From JBGTLW01 sp964614575 (lineage in GTDB: Bacteria > Planctomycetota > Phycisphaerae > Phycisphaerales > Phycisphaeraceae), in assembly GCA_964614575.1 (NCBI GenBank), contig CAZTLX010000129.1, positions 1-12,428 of the forward strand: 12,428 nt of DNA, in the 5' to 3' direction. Of the stretch, positions 6,839 through 12,428 are shown one piece after another. The notes under the pieces were generated by a model. It did no database searches and was not told the DNA's origin. It saw only the letters and a list, made by a program, of their open reading frames with translations. Position 1 is the first letter of the stretch. The number at the start of each line of letters is the position of its first letter. The translations under genes and the position numbers were made by a program.

Positions 6839-6888
6839 CTGGGCGTGTAAAGTAGGCGCGTTCCTGCCCCGGTGAAAGGCGGTTGCCC

Positions 6889-7398
6889 GTGTCGGAAAAT
6901 GGTAAACCCGTGTCCGGTTCGCCGCGTGTCGGTGTGGTGATGGGCAGCGCGTCGGACTGGCCGACGATGAAGCACGCGGCCGAGCTGCTCGAGGCGTTCG
7001 GCGTGGCGTACGAGGCGAAGGTTGTCTCGGCCCACCGCACGCCGGACCTGATGGTCGAGTACGCCAAGGCCGCGGCCGGGCGGGGGTTGTGCGCGATCAT
7101 CGCGGGCGCGGGGGGCGCGGCCCACCTGCCGGGGATGCTCGCGGCGATGACCACCGTGCCGGTGCTCGGCGTGCCGGTGCAGAGCAAGGCCTTGTCGGGG
7201 CTGGACTCGCTGCTGTCGATCGTGCAGATGCCCGCGGGCGTGCCGGTGGCGACGCTGGCGATCGGCGAGGCGGGCGCGAAGAACGCGGCGCTGCTGGCCA
7301 TCGCCATCCTCGCGAATCAGGACGACGCGCTGCGCAGCAAACTGCAGGCCTTCCGTGAGGAGCGACGCGACGCGGTGCTGAAGGAAGAGCTGACGTGA
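6889..7398 (+). CDS. purE: N5-carboxyaminoimidazole ribonucleotide mutase PurE
   Basis: A 169-residue class I PurE, which moves the carboxylate of N5-CAIR to give CAIR in purine synthesis. Diagnostic motifs are V-M-G-S20-A-S-D-W24, S47-A-H49-R-T-P-D (the conserved catalytic His) and A-G-A-G-G-A-A-H-L-P-G-M (72-83). GTG at 6889 is chosen because AAAGG (6875-6879) lies nine bases upstream; an in-frame TTG at 6883 is only three bases from that site. The stop overlaps the purK start by four bases (GTGA, 7395-7398), so the two successive enzymes are made together. Confidence 0.96.
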   Translation: MSENGKPVSGSPRVGVVMGSASDWPTMKHAAELLEAFGVAYEAKVVSAHRTPDLMVEYAKAAAGRGLCAIIAGAGGAAHLPGMLAAMTTVPVLGVPVQSKALSGLDSLLSIVQMPAGVPVATLAIGEAGAKNAALLAIAILANQDDALRSKLQAFREERRDAVLKEELT

Positions 7399-8594
7399 GC
7401 GGCGCTACCGCCCCCGGAAACGGCGGCCGCGCGATCCTGCCCGGTCAAAGCCTGGGCATGCTCGGCAGCGGGCAGCTCGGGCGCATGTTCACCCTCGCCG
7501 CGAAGCAGATGGGATACCGCGTACACGTGCTGGCGGCAGACGCCGACGACCCCGCGGCGCAGGTGGCCGACCGGGTGATCGTCGCGGGCTACGGCGACAC
7601 GGATGCGGTCGCGCGGCTGGCGCGCGGTGTGGCCGTCGTGACGCTGGAGTTCGAGAACATCCCCGCCGCGGTGATCGATGCGGCCGAGCGCCACGCCCCG
7701 GTGCGCCCCGGCCGCTTGCCGCTGATGACCTGCCAGCACCGCGTGCGCGAGAAGACGTTCTTGCGCGACGCGGGCATCCCCGTCGCGCCGTTTGTCGCGA
7801 TCGAAAACGAAGACGAGCTGCGCGACGCGGTCAGGGCGATCGGCACGCCCGCGGTGCTCAAGACCGCGGCGTGGGGCTACGACGGCAAGGGCCAGGCGAA
7901 GATCACCACGCCCGCCGAAGCCGCGGCCGCCTGGCGCGACATCGGCGAACAGCCCGCGGTGCTCGAAGGCTTTATCGATTTTCGCATGGAGATCTCGGTC
8001 GTCGTGGCACGCGGGTTGGACGGCCGCAGCGTGACCTACGGCCCGATCGCCAACGACCACGCCAACCACATCCTCGATGTTTCGGTCTTCCCCGCGAACG
8101 TCTCGCCCAAACTCGCGCTGGAGGCGCAACAGCTCGCCAGCGCGATCGCCGAGCGGTTTGATTACGTTGGCGTGTTGTGCGTGGAGTTTTTCGTGACGGG
8201 CGATGAGCGGGTGCTGGTCAACGAGATCGCGCCGCGGCCGCACAACTCGGGGCACCTGACGATCGACGGGTTCGTGACCAGCCAGTTCGAGCAGCAGGTG
8301 CGGGCGGTGTGCGGCTTGCCGCTGGGCGATGCGTCGCCGCTGGCCTCCGCGGTGGCGATGGCGAACCTGCTGGGCGATGTGTGGGCCGAGGGCGAGCCGC
8401 GGTGGCACCACGCGCTGGGGGACGGCTCGGTGAAGCTGCATCTCTACGGCAAGGCCGAGGCACGCGTCGGTCGGAAGATGGGGCACCTGACCGCCTGTGC
8501 CGCGGACCCGGCGGCGGCCCGCGCGGCGGTGCGGCGGGCGCGAGCGCGGTTGATCGAGCCTATGCTATCGCGGCCTGAACCGGGGGCCGATTAA
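7395..8594 (+). CDS. purK: N5-carboxyaminoimidazole ribonucleotide synthase PurK
   Basis: A 399-residue ATP-grasp enzyme that makes N5-CAIR from AIR, bicarbonate and ATP, supplying PurE. The N-terminal dinucleotide-type motif is L-G-M-L-G-S-G-Q-L-G-R-M31, with V-T-L-E-F-E-N-I-P after it. The ATP-grasp core shows K156, then W160-G-Y-D-G-K-G-Q167, and the metal/substrate loop N276-E-I-A-P-R-P-H-N-S-G-H287. Start GTG at 7395 has AAGGAAGAG five bases upstream, inside purE. Length is near the family norm, with a slightly long N-terminal leader of about 14 residues. The presence of purK together with class I PurE indicates the two-step bacterial N5-CAIR route. Confidence 0.96.
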   Translation: MSGATAPGNGGRAILPGQSLGMLGSGQLGRMFTLAAKQMGYRVHVLAADADDPAAQVADRVIVAGYGDTDAVARLARGVAVVTLEFENIPAAVIDAAERHAPVRPGRLPLMTCQHRVREKTFLRDAGIPVAPFVAIENEDELRDAVRAIGTPAVLKTAAWGYDGKGQAKITTPAEAAAAWRDIGEQPAVLEGFIDFRMEISVVVARGLDGRSVTYGPIANDHANHILDVSVFPANVSPKLALEAQQLASAIAERFDYVGVLCVEFFVTGDERVLVNEIAPRPHNSGHLTIDGFVTSQFEQQVRAVCGLPLGDASPLASAVAMANLLGDVWAEGEPRWHHALGDGSVKLHLYGKAEARVGRKMGHLTACAADPAAARAAVRRARARLIEPMLSRPEPGAD

Positions 8595-8681
8595 CCGCGT
8601 CCGGAAGCATGCCCCGGCAGCATCCCCCGCAAACCACCGCCCGACGCACCGAACGACTGACCAACCCTCGAGACCTGTGCC

Positions 8682-10535
8682 ATGTACACGCTCGCCGCCG
8701 GCACCGTTTCCCCCGGCGACATCACGATCTTCCTGCTGTCGATCGCCGCGCTGGTGGGCCTGGCCCGCATCCTCGGCGAGGTGATGCGGCGCTTCGGCCA
8801 GCCCTCGGTGATGGGCGAGATCCTCGCCGGGGTGCTGCTGGGGCCGACGCTTTTGGGCGCGATCGCGCCGGACTTTTATCACGCGCTGTTCCCCGCCTAC
8901 CAGGGCGGCTTCTCCGCGGCCGAGCAGGCCAGTGTTTCCGGGGAAGAGGCGGTCGTCCACCCGGTGCGTTACGGGCTGGACCTGTTGATGACGCTGAGCG
9001 TGTGCCTGCTGCTGCTGGTGGCGGGGCTGGAGGTGGACCTGTCCTCGGCGTGGCGTCAGGGCAAGGCGACGCTGAGCGTGAGCCTGGCGGGCATGGTCGT
9101 GCCGTTCGCCTTCGGCGCGGGGCTGGCGTTTGTCGGGGCGGACCTGTTGGGCATGGCCGAGGGCGGCGACCTGCTGCCCTTCGCGCTGTTTGTCGGCATC
9201 GCGATGTCGATCACCGCGCTGCCGGTCATCGCGCGGATCCTCATGGACTTGAACATGCTCAAGACCGACCTGGGCATGCTGGTCATGGGCTCGGCGATGG
9301 TCAACGACCTGGTCGGCTGGATCGGCTTCGCGCTGGTGCTGGCGATGATCTCGGTCGTGCCCGAGGCCGCGTCGTTCGGCCCGGGCCTGGGCGTCGGCGG
9401 GACGATCGTCCTCACCCTCGTGTTCGTCGCGGTCATGCTCACCGTCGGCCGCTGGGCCGCGCACCGCGTGCTGCCCATCGTCCAGGCCAACACCCCCTGG
9501 CCCGGGGGGCCGCTGAGCTTCGTCCTGCTCTGTGCGCTGCTCGGCTCGGCGCTGACCGAGTGGATCGGCATCCACGCGATCTTCGGCGCATTTATGGTCG
9601 GCATCGCCCTGGGCGACACCCACCACCTCCGCCAACGCACCCGCAGCGCTATCGAGCAATTCGTCGGCAACCTCTTCGCCCCCCTCTTCTTCGCCGGCGT
9701 GGGCCTGCGCGTCAACTTCATCGAGGCCTTCGACCCGGTCATGGTCGTGCTCGTGCTCGCGGTCGCCATCGCCGGCAAGCTCTTCGGCTGCTACTGGGGC
9801 GCCCGCATCGCCAGCGTCCCCAAGCGCGAGAGCTGGGCGACCGGCTTTGCCATGTGCGCCCGCGGCGCCATGGAGATCATCCTCGGCCAGCTCGCGCTGG
9901 ATGCGGGGCTGATCACCGAGGAGCTGTTCGTCGCCATCGTCGTCATGGCCCTGGTCACCAGCCTCATGCCCGGCCCGGCGATCCAGCGGCTGCTCCAACG
10001 CAAGCAGGCCCGCCGGCTCTCCGACCTGATCGACGCCAAGGCCTTCGTCGCCAACCTCGAAGCCCGCGACCGCCGCGCCGCCATCGCCGAACTCGCCGAG
10101 GCCGCGTCACGCAGCGTCACCAGCGAGATCGACACCCGCATGATCACCGAGGCCGCCTGGAGCCGCGAACGCATCATGCCCACCGGCCTGGCCGACGGCA
10201 TCGCCGTGCCCCACGCACGCCTGGCCAACCTCAAGCACCCGCTCATCGCCGTGGGACTCAGCGAAGAGGGCGTCGATTTCGACGCGCCCGACGGCGAGCC
10301 GGCCCGCATCGTCTGCCTCCTGCTGTGCCCCGCCGAAGACCCCGGCGAGCAGGTCGAGATGCTCGGCTTAGTCGCCCGCACCTTCGCCAACCCCCAGGCC
10401 CGCCACGACGCCATCGTCGCCAACAACTTCACCGAGTTCCGCGCCGCCGTCGCCATCGTCGAGGGCGAAGCCGCCGACAACCACGACAACGGCAGCGCCG
10501 GCGAGCAAAACAACAGCAGCAGCAGCGCCCGTTAA
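8682..10535 (+). CDS. CPA2-type cation/proton antiporter fused to a PTS EIIA-like domain
   Basis: A 617-residue membrane protein. Residues about 10-430 form repeated hydrophobic segments with family motifs: GEILAGVLLGPTLLG, LLLLVAGLEVDL, SITALPVIARIL, the ion-site pair N208-D209 in MVNDLVGW, and CARGAMEIILGQLAL. Residues about 446-590 resemble the mannitol/fructose EIIA domain (PTSNtr-like), beginning LSDLIDAKAFVANL and including G-I-A-V-P-H511-A-R-L, where His is the usual phosphorylation site. The tail is Asn/Ser-rich, from AAC and AGC codon runs. It likely exchanges Na+ or K+ for H+, with the cytosolic EIIA domain as sensor; ion and control mode are not decidable here. Start ATG at 8682 has only a weak ribosome site. 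It lies 87 bases after purK, probably a separate unit. Confidence 0.9.
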   Translation: MYTLAAGTVSPGDITIFLLSIAALVGLARILGEVMRRFGQPSVMGEILAGVLLGPTLLGAIAPDFYHALFPAYQGGFSAAEQASVSGEEAVVHPVRYGLDLLMTLSVCLLLLVAGLEVDLSSAWRQGKATLSVSLAGMVVPFAFGAGLAFVGADLLGMAEGGDLLPFALFVGIAMSITALPVIARILMDLNMLKTDLGMLVMGSAMVNDLVGWIGFALVLAMISVVPEAASFGPGLGVGGTIVLTLVFVAVMLTVGRWAAHRVLPIVQANTPWPGGPLSFVLLCALLGSALTEWIGIHAIFGAFMVGIALGDTHHLRQRTRSAIEQFVGNLFAPLFFAGVGLRVNFIEAFDPVMVVLVLAVAIAGKLFGCYWGARIASVPKRESWATGFAMCARGAMEIILGQLALDAGLITEELFVAIVVMALVTSLMPGPAIQRLLQRKQARRLSDLIDAKAFVANLEARDRRAAIAELAEAASRSVTSEIDTRMITEAAWSRERIMPTGLADGIAVPHARLANLKHPLIAVGLSEEGVDFDAPDGEPARIVCLLLCPAEDPGEQVEMLGLVARTFANPQARHDAIVANNFTEFRAAVAIVEGEAADNHDNGSAGEQNNSSSSAR

Positions 10536-10588
10536 CCCGCATGGCCCCGGCAATTTCTATGCGCCAACCATCCCCATGCGTGGCTCGT

Positions 10589-10641
10589 CATAGCCGCGTC
10601 GTCCTCGACGCGGATCGCCGCGAGGACGCGCGGCGGCTATG
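10589..10641. repeat. REP-like imperfect palindrome after the antiporter gene
   Basis: CATAGCCGCGTCGTCCTCG (10589-10607) pairs with 10621-10641 apart from a small bulge. Within it CCGCGTCG-TCCT-CGACGCGG (10594-10613) forms an alternative perfect 8-bp hairpin. It shares the TAGCCG/CGGCTA ends with the helicase palindrome at 3020-3077. It follows the antiporter stop by 53 bases and could stabilise or end that transcript, though no T-run follows. Confidence 0.75.
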
Positions 10642-10673
10642 AAACAACGCTTTCTTGCGATGTGTATTCCTTG

Positions 10674-10705
10674 CCCAGCACCGCCCGCAGCGCGCGCTCC
10701 AGCAG
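10674..10705 (-). repeat. Detached copy of the aminotransferase gene 3' end
   Basis: These 32 bases match 11465-11496, inside the last codons of the aminotransferase, at 31 of 32 positions (single C/A difference at 10691). Read on the minus strand the copy gives N-I-L-L-E-R-A-L-R-A-V-L-G, then K-E-Y-T-S instead of the R-stop of the real gene, and one Asn codon is missing upstream. It is a fragment with no coding role where it stands. It marks one edge of the two-gene unit at 10731-11461. Confidence 0.9.
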
Positions 10706-10718
10706 GATGTTTACCGGA

Positions 10719-10724
10719 TAAAAT
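10719..10724 (+). promoter_or_regulatory. Possible -10 box for the HEPN-like gene
   Basis: TAAAAT matches TATAAT at five of six positions and sits in a short AT-rich patch in otherwise GC-rich DNA. No convincing -35 is visible. A start of transcription about seven bases downstream would fall near the ATG at 10731, giving a leaderless or nearly leaderless message; no Shine-Dalgarno sequence is seen there either. Confidence 0.35.
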
Positions 10725-10730
10725 CTCTTC

Positions 10731-11201
10731 ATGGCTGATATTTTCCAGCGTATCCGGCGGCGCCCGACCCAGATCCGTACGGTCGCGGATCGACGCTTGG
10801 CCGACGCGGAATACCTTCGCCGCAGCGGTCGCGCCGCCCACGCGAATGGCGCCATCTATCTGGGAGGCTTCGTCCTGGAATGCCTGCTCAAGGCGCAGAT
10901 GCTGGAGACGCATCGTTGGCTGCAGAACCCGCCGCCAAACCTCGCGAAGCGGTCCGCGGGTGACCGACGACTCTATGTGCTGTGCTATCAATCACACGAC
11001 CTCGCGGCCATCTCCGAGCAGCTACCCCGGGTCGCCCGCAAGCTCTATGATGTGGATGGCACGGGTCGGCTGCACCGTTCGTTCAAACGACTGTGTGGCC
11101 AATGGACCGTTTTCGCGCGGTATTCGCCTCGTATCGCAGAACTTTCCGAAGCCGCCGACTTCCTCGATCGGATCAAGGAGCTAAGACCATGGCTAAAGTG
11201 A
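10731..11201 (+). CDS. HEPN-like domain protein
   Basis: A 156-residue, basic, mostly helical protein. The segment R22-L-A-D-A-E-Y-L-R-R, then G40-A-I-Y-L-G-G-F-V-L-E-C-L-L-K-A55, follows the HEPN pattern (amphipathic helix, small-residue turn, second helix ending E-x-L-L-K-A), with H89-D-L starting a further helix. HEPN proteins often bind or cut RNA and commonly pair with a partner encoded next to them. The catalytic Rx4-6H motif at its usual C-terminal place is not visible; R31-to-H37 fits the spacing but is in the first helical region. It overlaps the next gene by 13 bases and carries that gene's ribosome site (AAGGAG, 11175-11180). Function unknown; toxin, regulator and structural roles remain open. 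Confidence 0.65.
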   Translation: MADIFQRIRRRPTQIRTVADRRLADAEYLRRSGRAAHANGAIYLGGFVLECLLKAQMLETHRWLQNPPPNLAKRSAGDRRLYVLCYQSHDLAAISEQLPRVARKLYDVDGTGRLHRSFKRLCGQWTVFARYSPRIAELSEAADFLDRIKELRPWLK

Positions 11202-11461
11202 ACGGGTTTGAGAAGCGGCTCGCGGCGGTGCTGGAGGAAGACCTGCGCAAGGCCGGCATCGATGCAAAGGTGGAAACCGAGAAAGTGCGTGCGACCAAGC
11301 TGATTCGGGTGATGGTGATCGCCGAGCAGTTCCTGCACATGCGGCCCAGCGAGCGGCAGGACTTCGTCTGGCGCATCATACAGCATCACTTTCAGCCCGA
11401 GGACGAGTTGCGGATCAGCATGGTCCTCACCGTCACCCGCTCGGAACTGCAGGCCGCCTAA
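11189..11461 (+). CDS. Small protein with BolA/class II KH-like pattern
   Basis: A 90-residue protein. ATG at 11189 follows a strong AAGGAG with eight bases between; the open frame extends upstream to 11093, but that part lies inside the HEPN-like gene. The layout reads helix (5-22), two strands (about 25-47), helix (54-66), strand (74-82). By eye it aligns with BolA: RVMVIAEQF with the KVVIVSDAF-type strand, RQDFVWRII with the RHRLVYKAL-type helix, and RISMVLTVTRSEL with the HALAL..TPEEW-type end. The BolA histidines of the helix and last strand are replaced (by Q57 and Arg/Ile), so iron-sulfur binding is not expected. Its stop TAA shares two bases with the opposed aminotransferase stop. The BolA/KH suggestion is a pattern match only; the gene call is firm. 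Confidence 0.75.
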   Translation: MAKVNGFEKRLAAVLEEDLRKAGIDAKVETEKVRATKLIRVMVIAEQFLHMRPSERQDFVWRIIQHHFQPEDELRISMVLTVTRSELQAA

Positions 11462-12428
11462 CGCCCCAGCACCGCCCGCAGAGCGCGCTCCAGCAGATTG
11501 ATATTCGCTTCCCGCGCGCCGTGACCCATCAGGCCGATACGCCAGACCTTGCCCGCCAACGCGCCGAGCCCGGCACCGATCTCCAGATCAAATTCGTCGA
11601 GCATCCGCCGTCGCGCCGCCTTGTCATCGACACCGCTCGGCACCTTCACCGCGTTGAGCATCGGCAACCGGACCCCCGCGCGCACCGCCGGCTCGATGCC
11701 CAGCGTGCCCAGCATCGCCATCAGCTTCTCGTGCATCGCCTGATGCCGGGCGAAGCGGGCGTCCAAGCCCTCTTCAAACACCAGCTCCAACGCCGCGTGC
11801 AGCGCGAAGACCATGTTCACCGGCGCGGTGTGGTGATACGCCCGGTCGCCGTCCCAGTAATTGCCGACCAGGTTCAGGTCGAGGTACCACGAGTTGGGCT
11901 TGGTTTTACGCCCGCGCACCTTCGCCATCGCGCGCTCACTCAGCGTCACCGGCGACAACCCCGGCGGGCAGGACAAGCACTTCTGCGTGCCCGAGTACGC
12001 CGCGTCCACGCCCCATTCATCGATCTTCACCGGCAGCCCGCCCAGAGACGTGACGCAGTCGAGCACGAACAGCCCGCCGTGCGCGTGGACCGCCTCGCCG
12101 ATCCGCTCGACCGGCTGCAGCGCCCCGGTCGAGGTCTCGGCATGCACCAGCGCGACGAGCCGGGGCTTGAGCGCTTCGATCTTCGCGATGACCGCGTCCT
12201 GCTCGAAGACTTCGCCCCAGGGCGCTTCGAGGTTGTGTACGACGCCGCCGGCGCGTTGGGCCTTGTCGGTCAGCCGCCCGCCGAACACCCCGTTGATCCC
12301 GATCAGGCACACGTCGCCCGGCTCGACGAGGTTGTCCATGACCATCTGCGCCCCCGCGCTGCCGGTGCCCGAACAGGCGAGGGTCATGTCGTTCTGTGTC
12401 TGGAAGAGCCGCTGGAGCATGGCCCGCG
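11458..12428 (-). CDS. Class V aminotransferase (alanine/serine-glyoxylate type), 5' end outside window
   Basis: The visible C-terminal 323 residues of a PLP enzyme of the alanine-glyoxylate/serine-glyoxylate aminotransferase group. Features: RLFQTQNDMTLACSGTGSAG near the visible start, the PLP-ring aspartate in D-C-V-T-S-L-G-G, the Schiff-base lysine in Y-S-G-T-Q-K-C-L-S (codon 11980-11982) and the ending W-R-I-G-L-M-G-H-G-A. An internal ATG at 12418-12420 is not the true start: the frame stays open to the window edge and family members have about 55 more residues. Likely substrates are glyoxylate with alanine or serine; which cannot be told. The stop TAG (11458-11460, complement) overlaps the stop of the convergent 90-residue protein, and its last codons are duplicated at 10674-10705. 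Confidence 0.92.
   Translation of the reverse strand, partial: RAMLQRLFQTQNDMTLACSGTGSAGAQMVMDNLVEPGDVCLIGINGVFGGRLTDKAQRAGGVVHNLEAPWGEVFEQDAVIAKIEALKPRLVALVHAETSTGALQPVERIGEAVHAHGGLFVLDCVTSLGGLPVKIDEWGVDAAYSGTQKCLSCPPGLSPVTLSERAMAKVRGRKTKPNSWYLDLNLVGNYWDGDRAYHHTAPVNMVFALHAALELVFEEGLDARFARHQAMHEKLMAMLGTLGIEPAVRAGVRLPMLNAVKVPSGVDDKAARRRMLDEFDLEIGAGLGALAGKVWRIGLMGHGAREANINLLERALRAVLGR
11465..11496 (-). repeat. Aminotransferase-end copy of the 32-bp direct repeat
   Basis: Codes for L-L-E-R-A-L-R-A-V-L-G of the intact aminotransferase, ending four bases from its stop codon. It pairs with the copy at 10674-10705 (31 of 32 identical, same orientation, 791 bases apart). The two copies enclose exactly the HEPN-like and BolA-like genes. 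Confidence 0.9.

Noticed and set aside
8595..8681. Promoter or terminator in the purK-antiporter gap
   Set aside because: Only short CCGGGG/CCCCGG pairing is visible, with no T-run and no convincing -35/-10 pair.
10508..10526. AAC/AGC repeat as a phase-variable microsatellite
   Set aside because: It is very short, in frame, at the extreme C-terminus of the antiporter, and any slip by whole units would only change a Ser tail.
10751..10841. Catalytic HEPN Rx4-6H motif from R31 and H37
   Set aside because: The spacing fits, but the residues lie in the first helical region, whereas the catalytic motif normally sits in the later helix. I do not claim ribonuclease activity.
10637..10855. Minus-strand frame containing N-I-L-L-E-R-A-L-R-A-V-L-G as a real small gene or aminotransferase pseudogene
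   Set aside because: Only about 13 codons match the aminotransferase; the rest is antisense to the HEPN-like gene. It is better described as a duplicated fragment.

Overview
The window is GC-rich, densely coded bacterial chromosome. It has short gaps, GTG/TTG starts, four-base gene overlaps, several families of palindromic repeats and one predicted lipoprotein. The gene content and repeat style suggest a Gram-negative-type bacterium, most likely a planctomycete (Phycisphaerae-like). That placement is inference; no marker gene fixes the taxon.

Region 1 (1-84) holds the 3' two thirds of a tRNA-Gln (anticodon CTG) with an intrinsic terminator. Region 2 (111-6465) is a complete ligase-associated DNA repair cluster: an MBL-fold exonuclease, an ATP-dependent DNA ligase, an Lhr-Core-type DEXH helicase and the metallophosphoesterase PdeM. 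The first three genes are joined by ATGA overlaps. The helicase gene carries two in-frame repeat insertions: a 58-bp palindrome, and a 240-bp composite made of an inverted repeat bracketed by 48-bp direct repeats that encode a Gly/Ser linker. A 151-bp inverted-repeat element separates the helicase from pdeM and overlaps the helicase stop codon.

Region 3 (6466-8594) starts with a degenerate copy of the helicase's inverted-repeat element and a small convergent lipoprotein gene. These are followed by purE and purK, which overlap by four bases and catalyse the N5-CAIR branch of purine synthesis. Region 4 (8682-10535) is a CPA2-type cation/proton antiporter fused to a PTS EIIA-like domain with its histidine conserved.

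Region 5 (10536-12428) is the most unusual. A two-gene overlapping unit, a HEPN-like protein and a 90-residue protein whose pattern resembles BolA/class II KH, sits against the 3' end of a class V aminotransferase gene on the opposite strand. The last codons of that aminotransferase are duplicated on the far side of the unit (31 of 32 bases identical, 791 bp apart). The arrangement looks like a small cassette inserted at a gene end. No integrase or transposase is present in the window.
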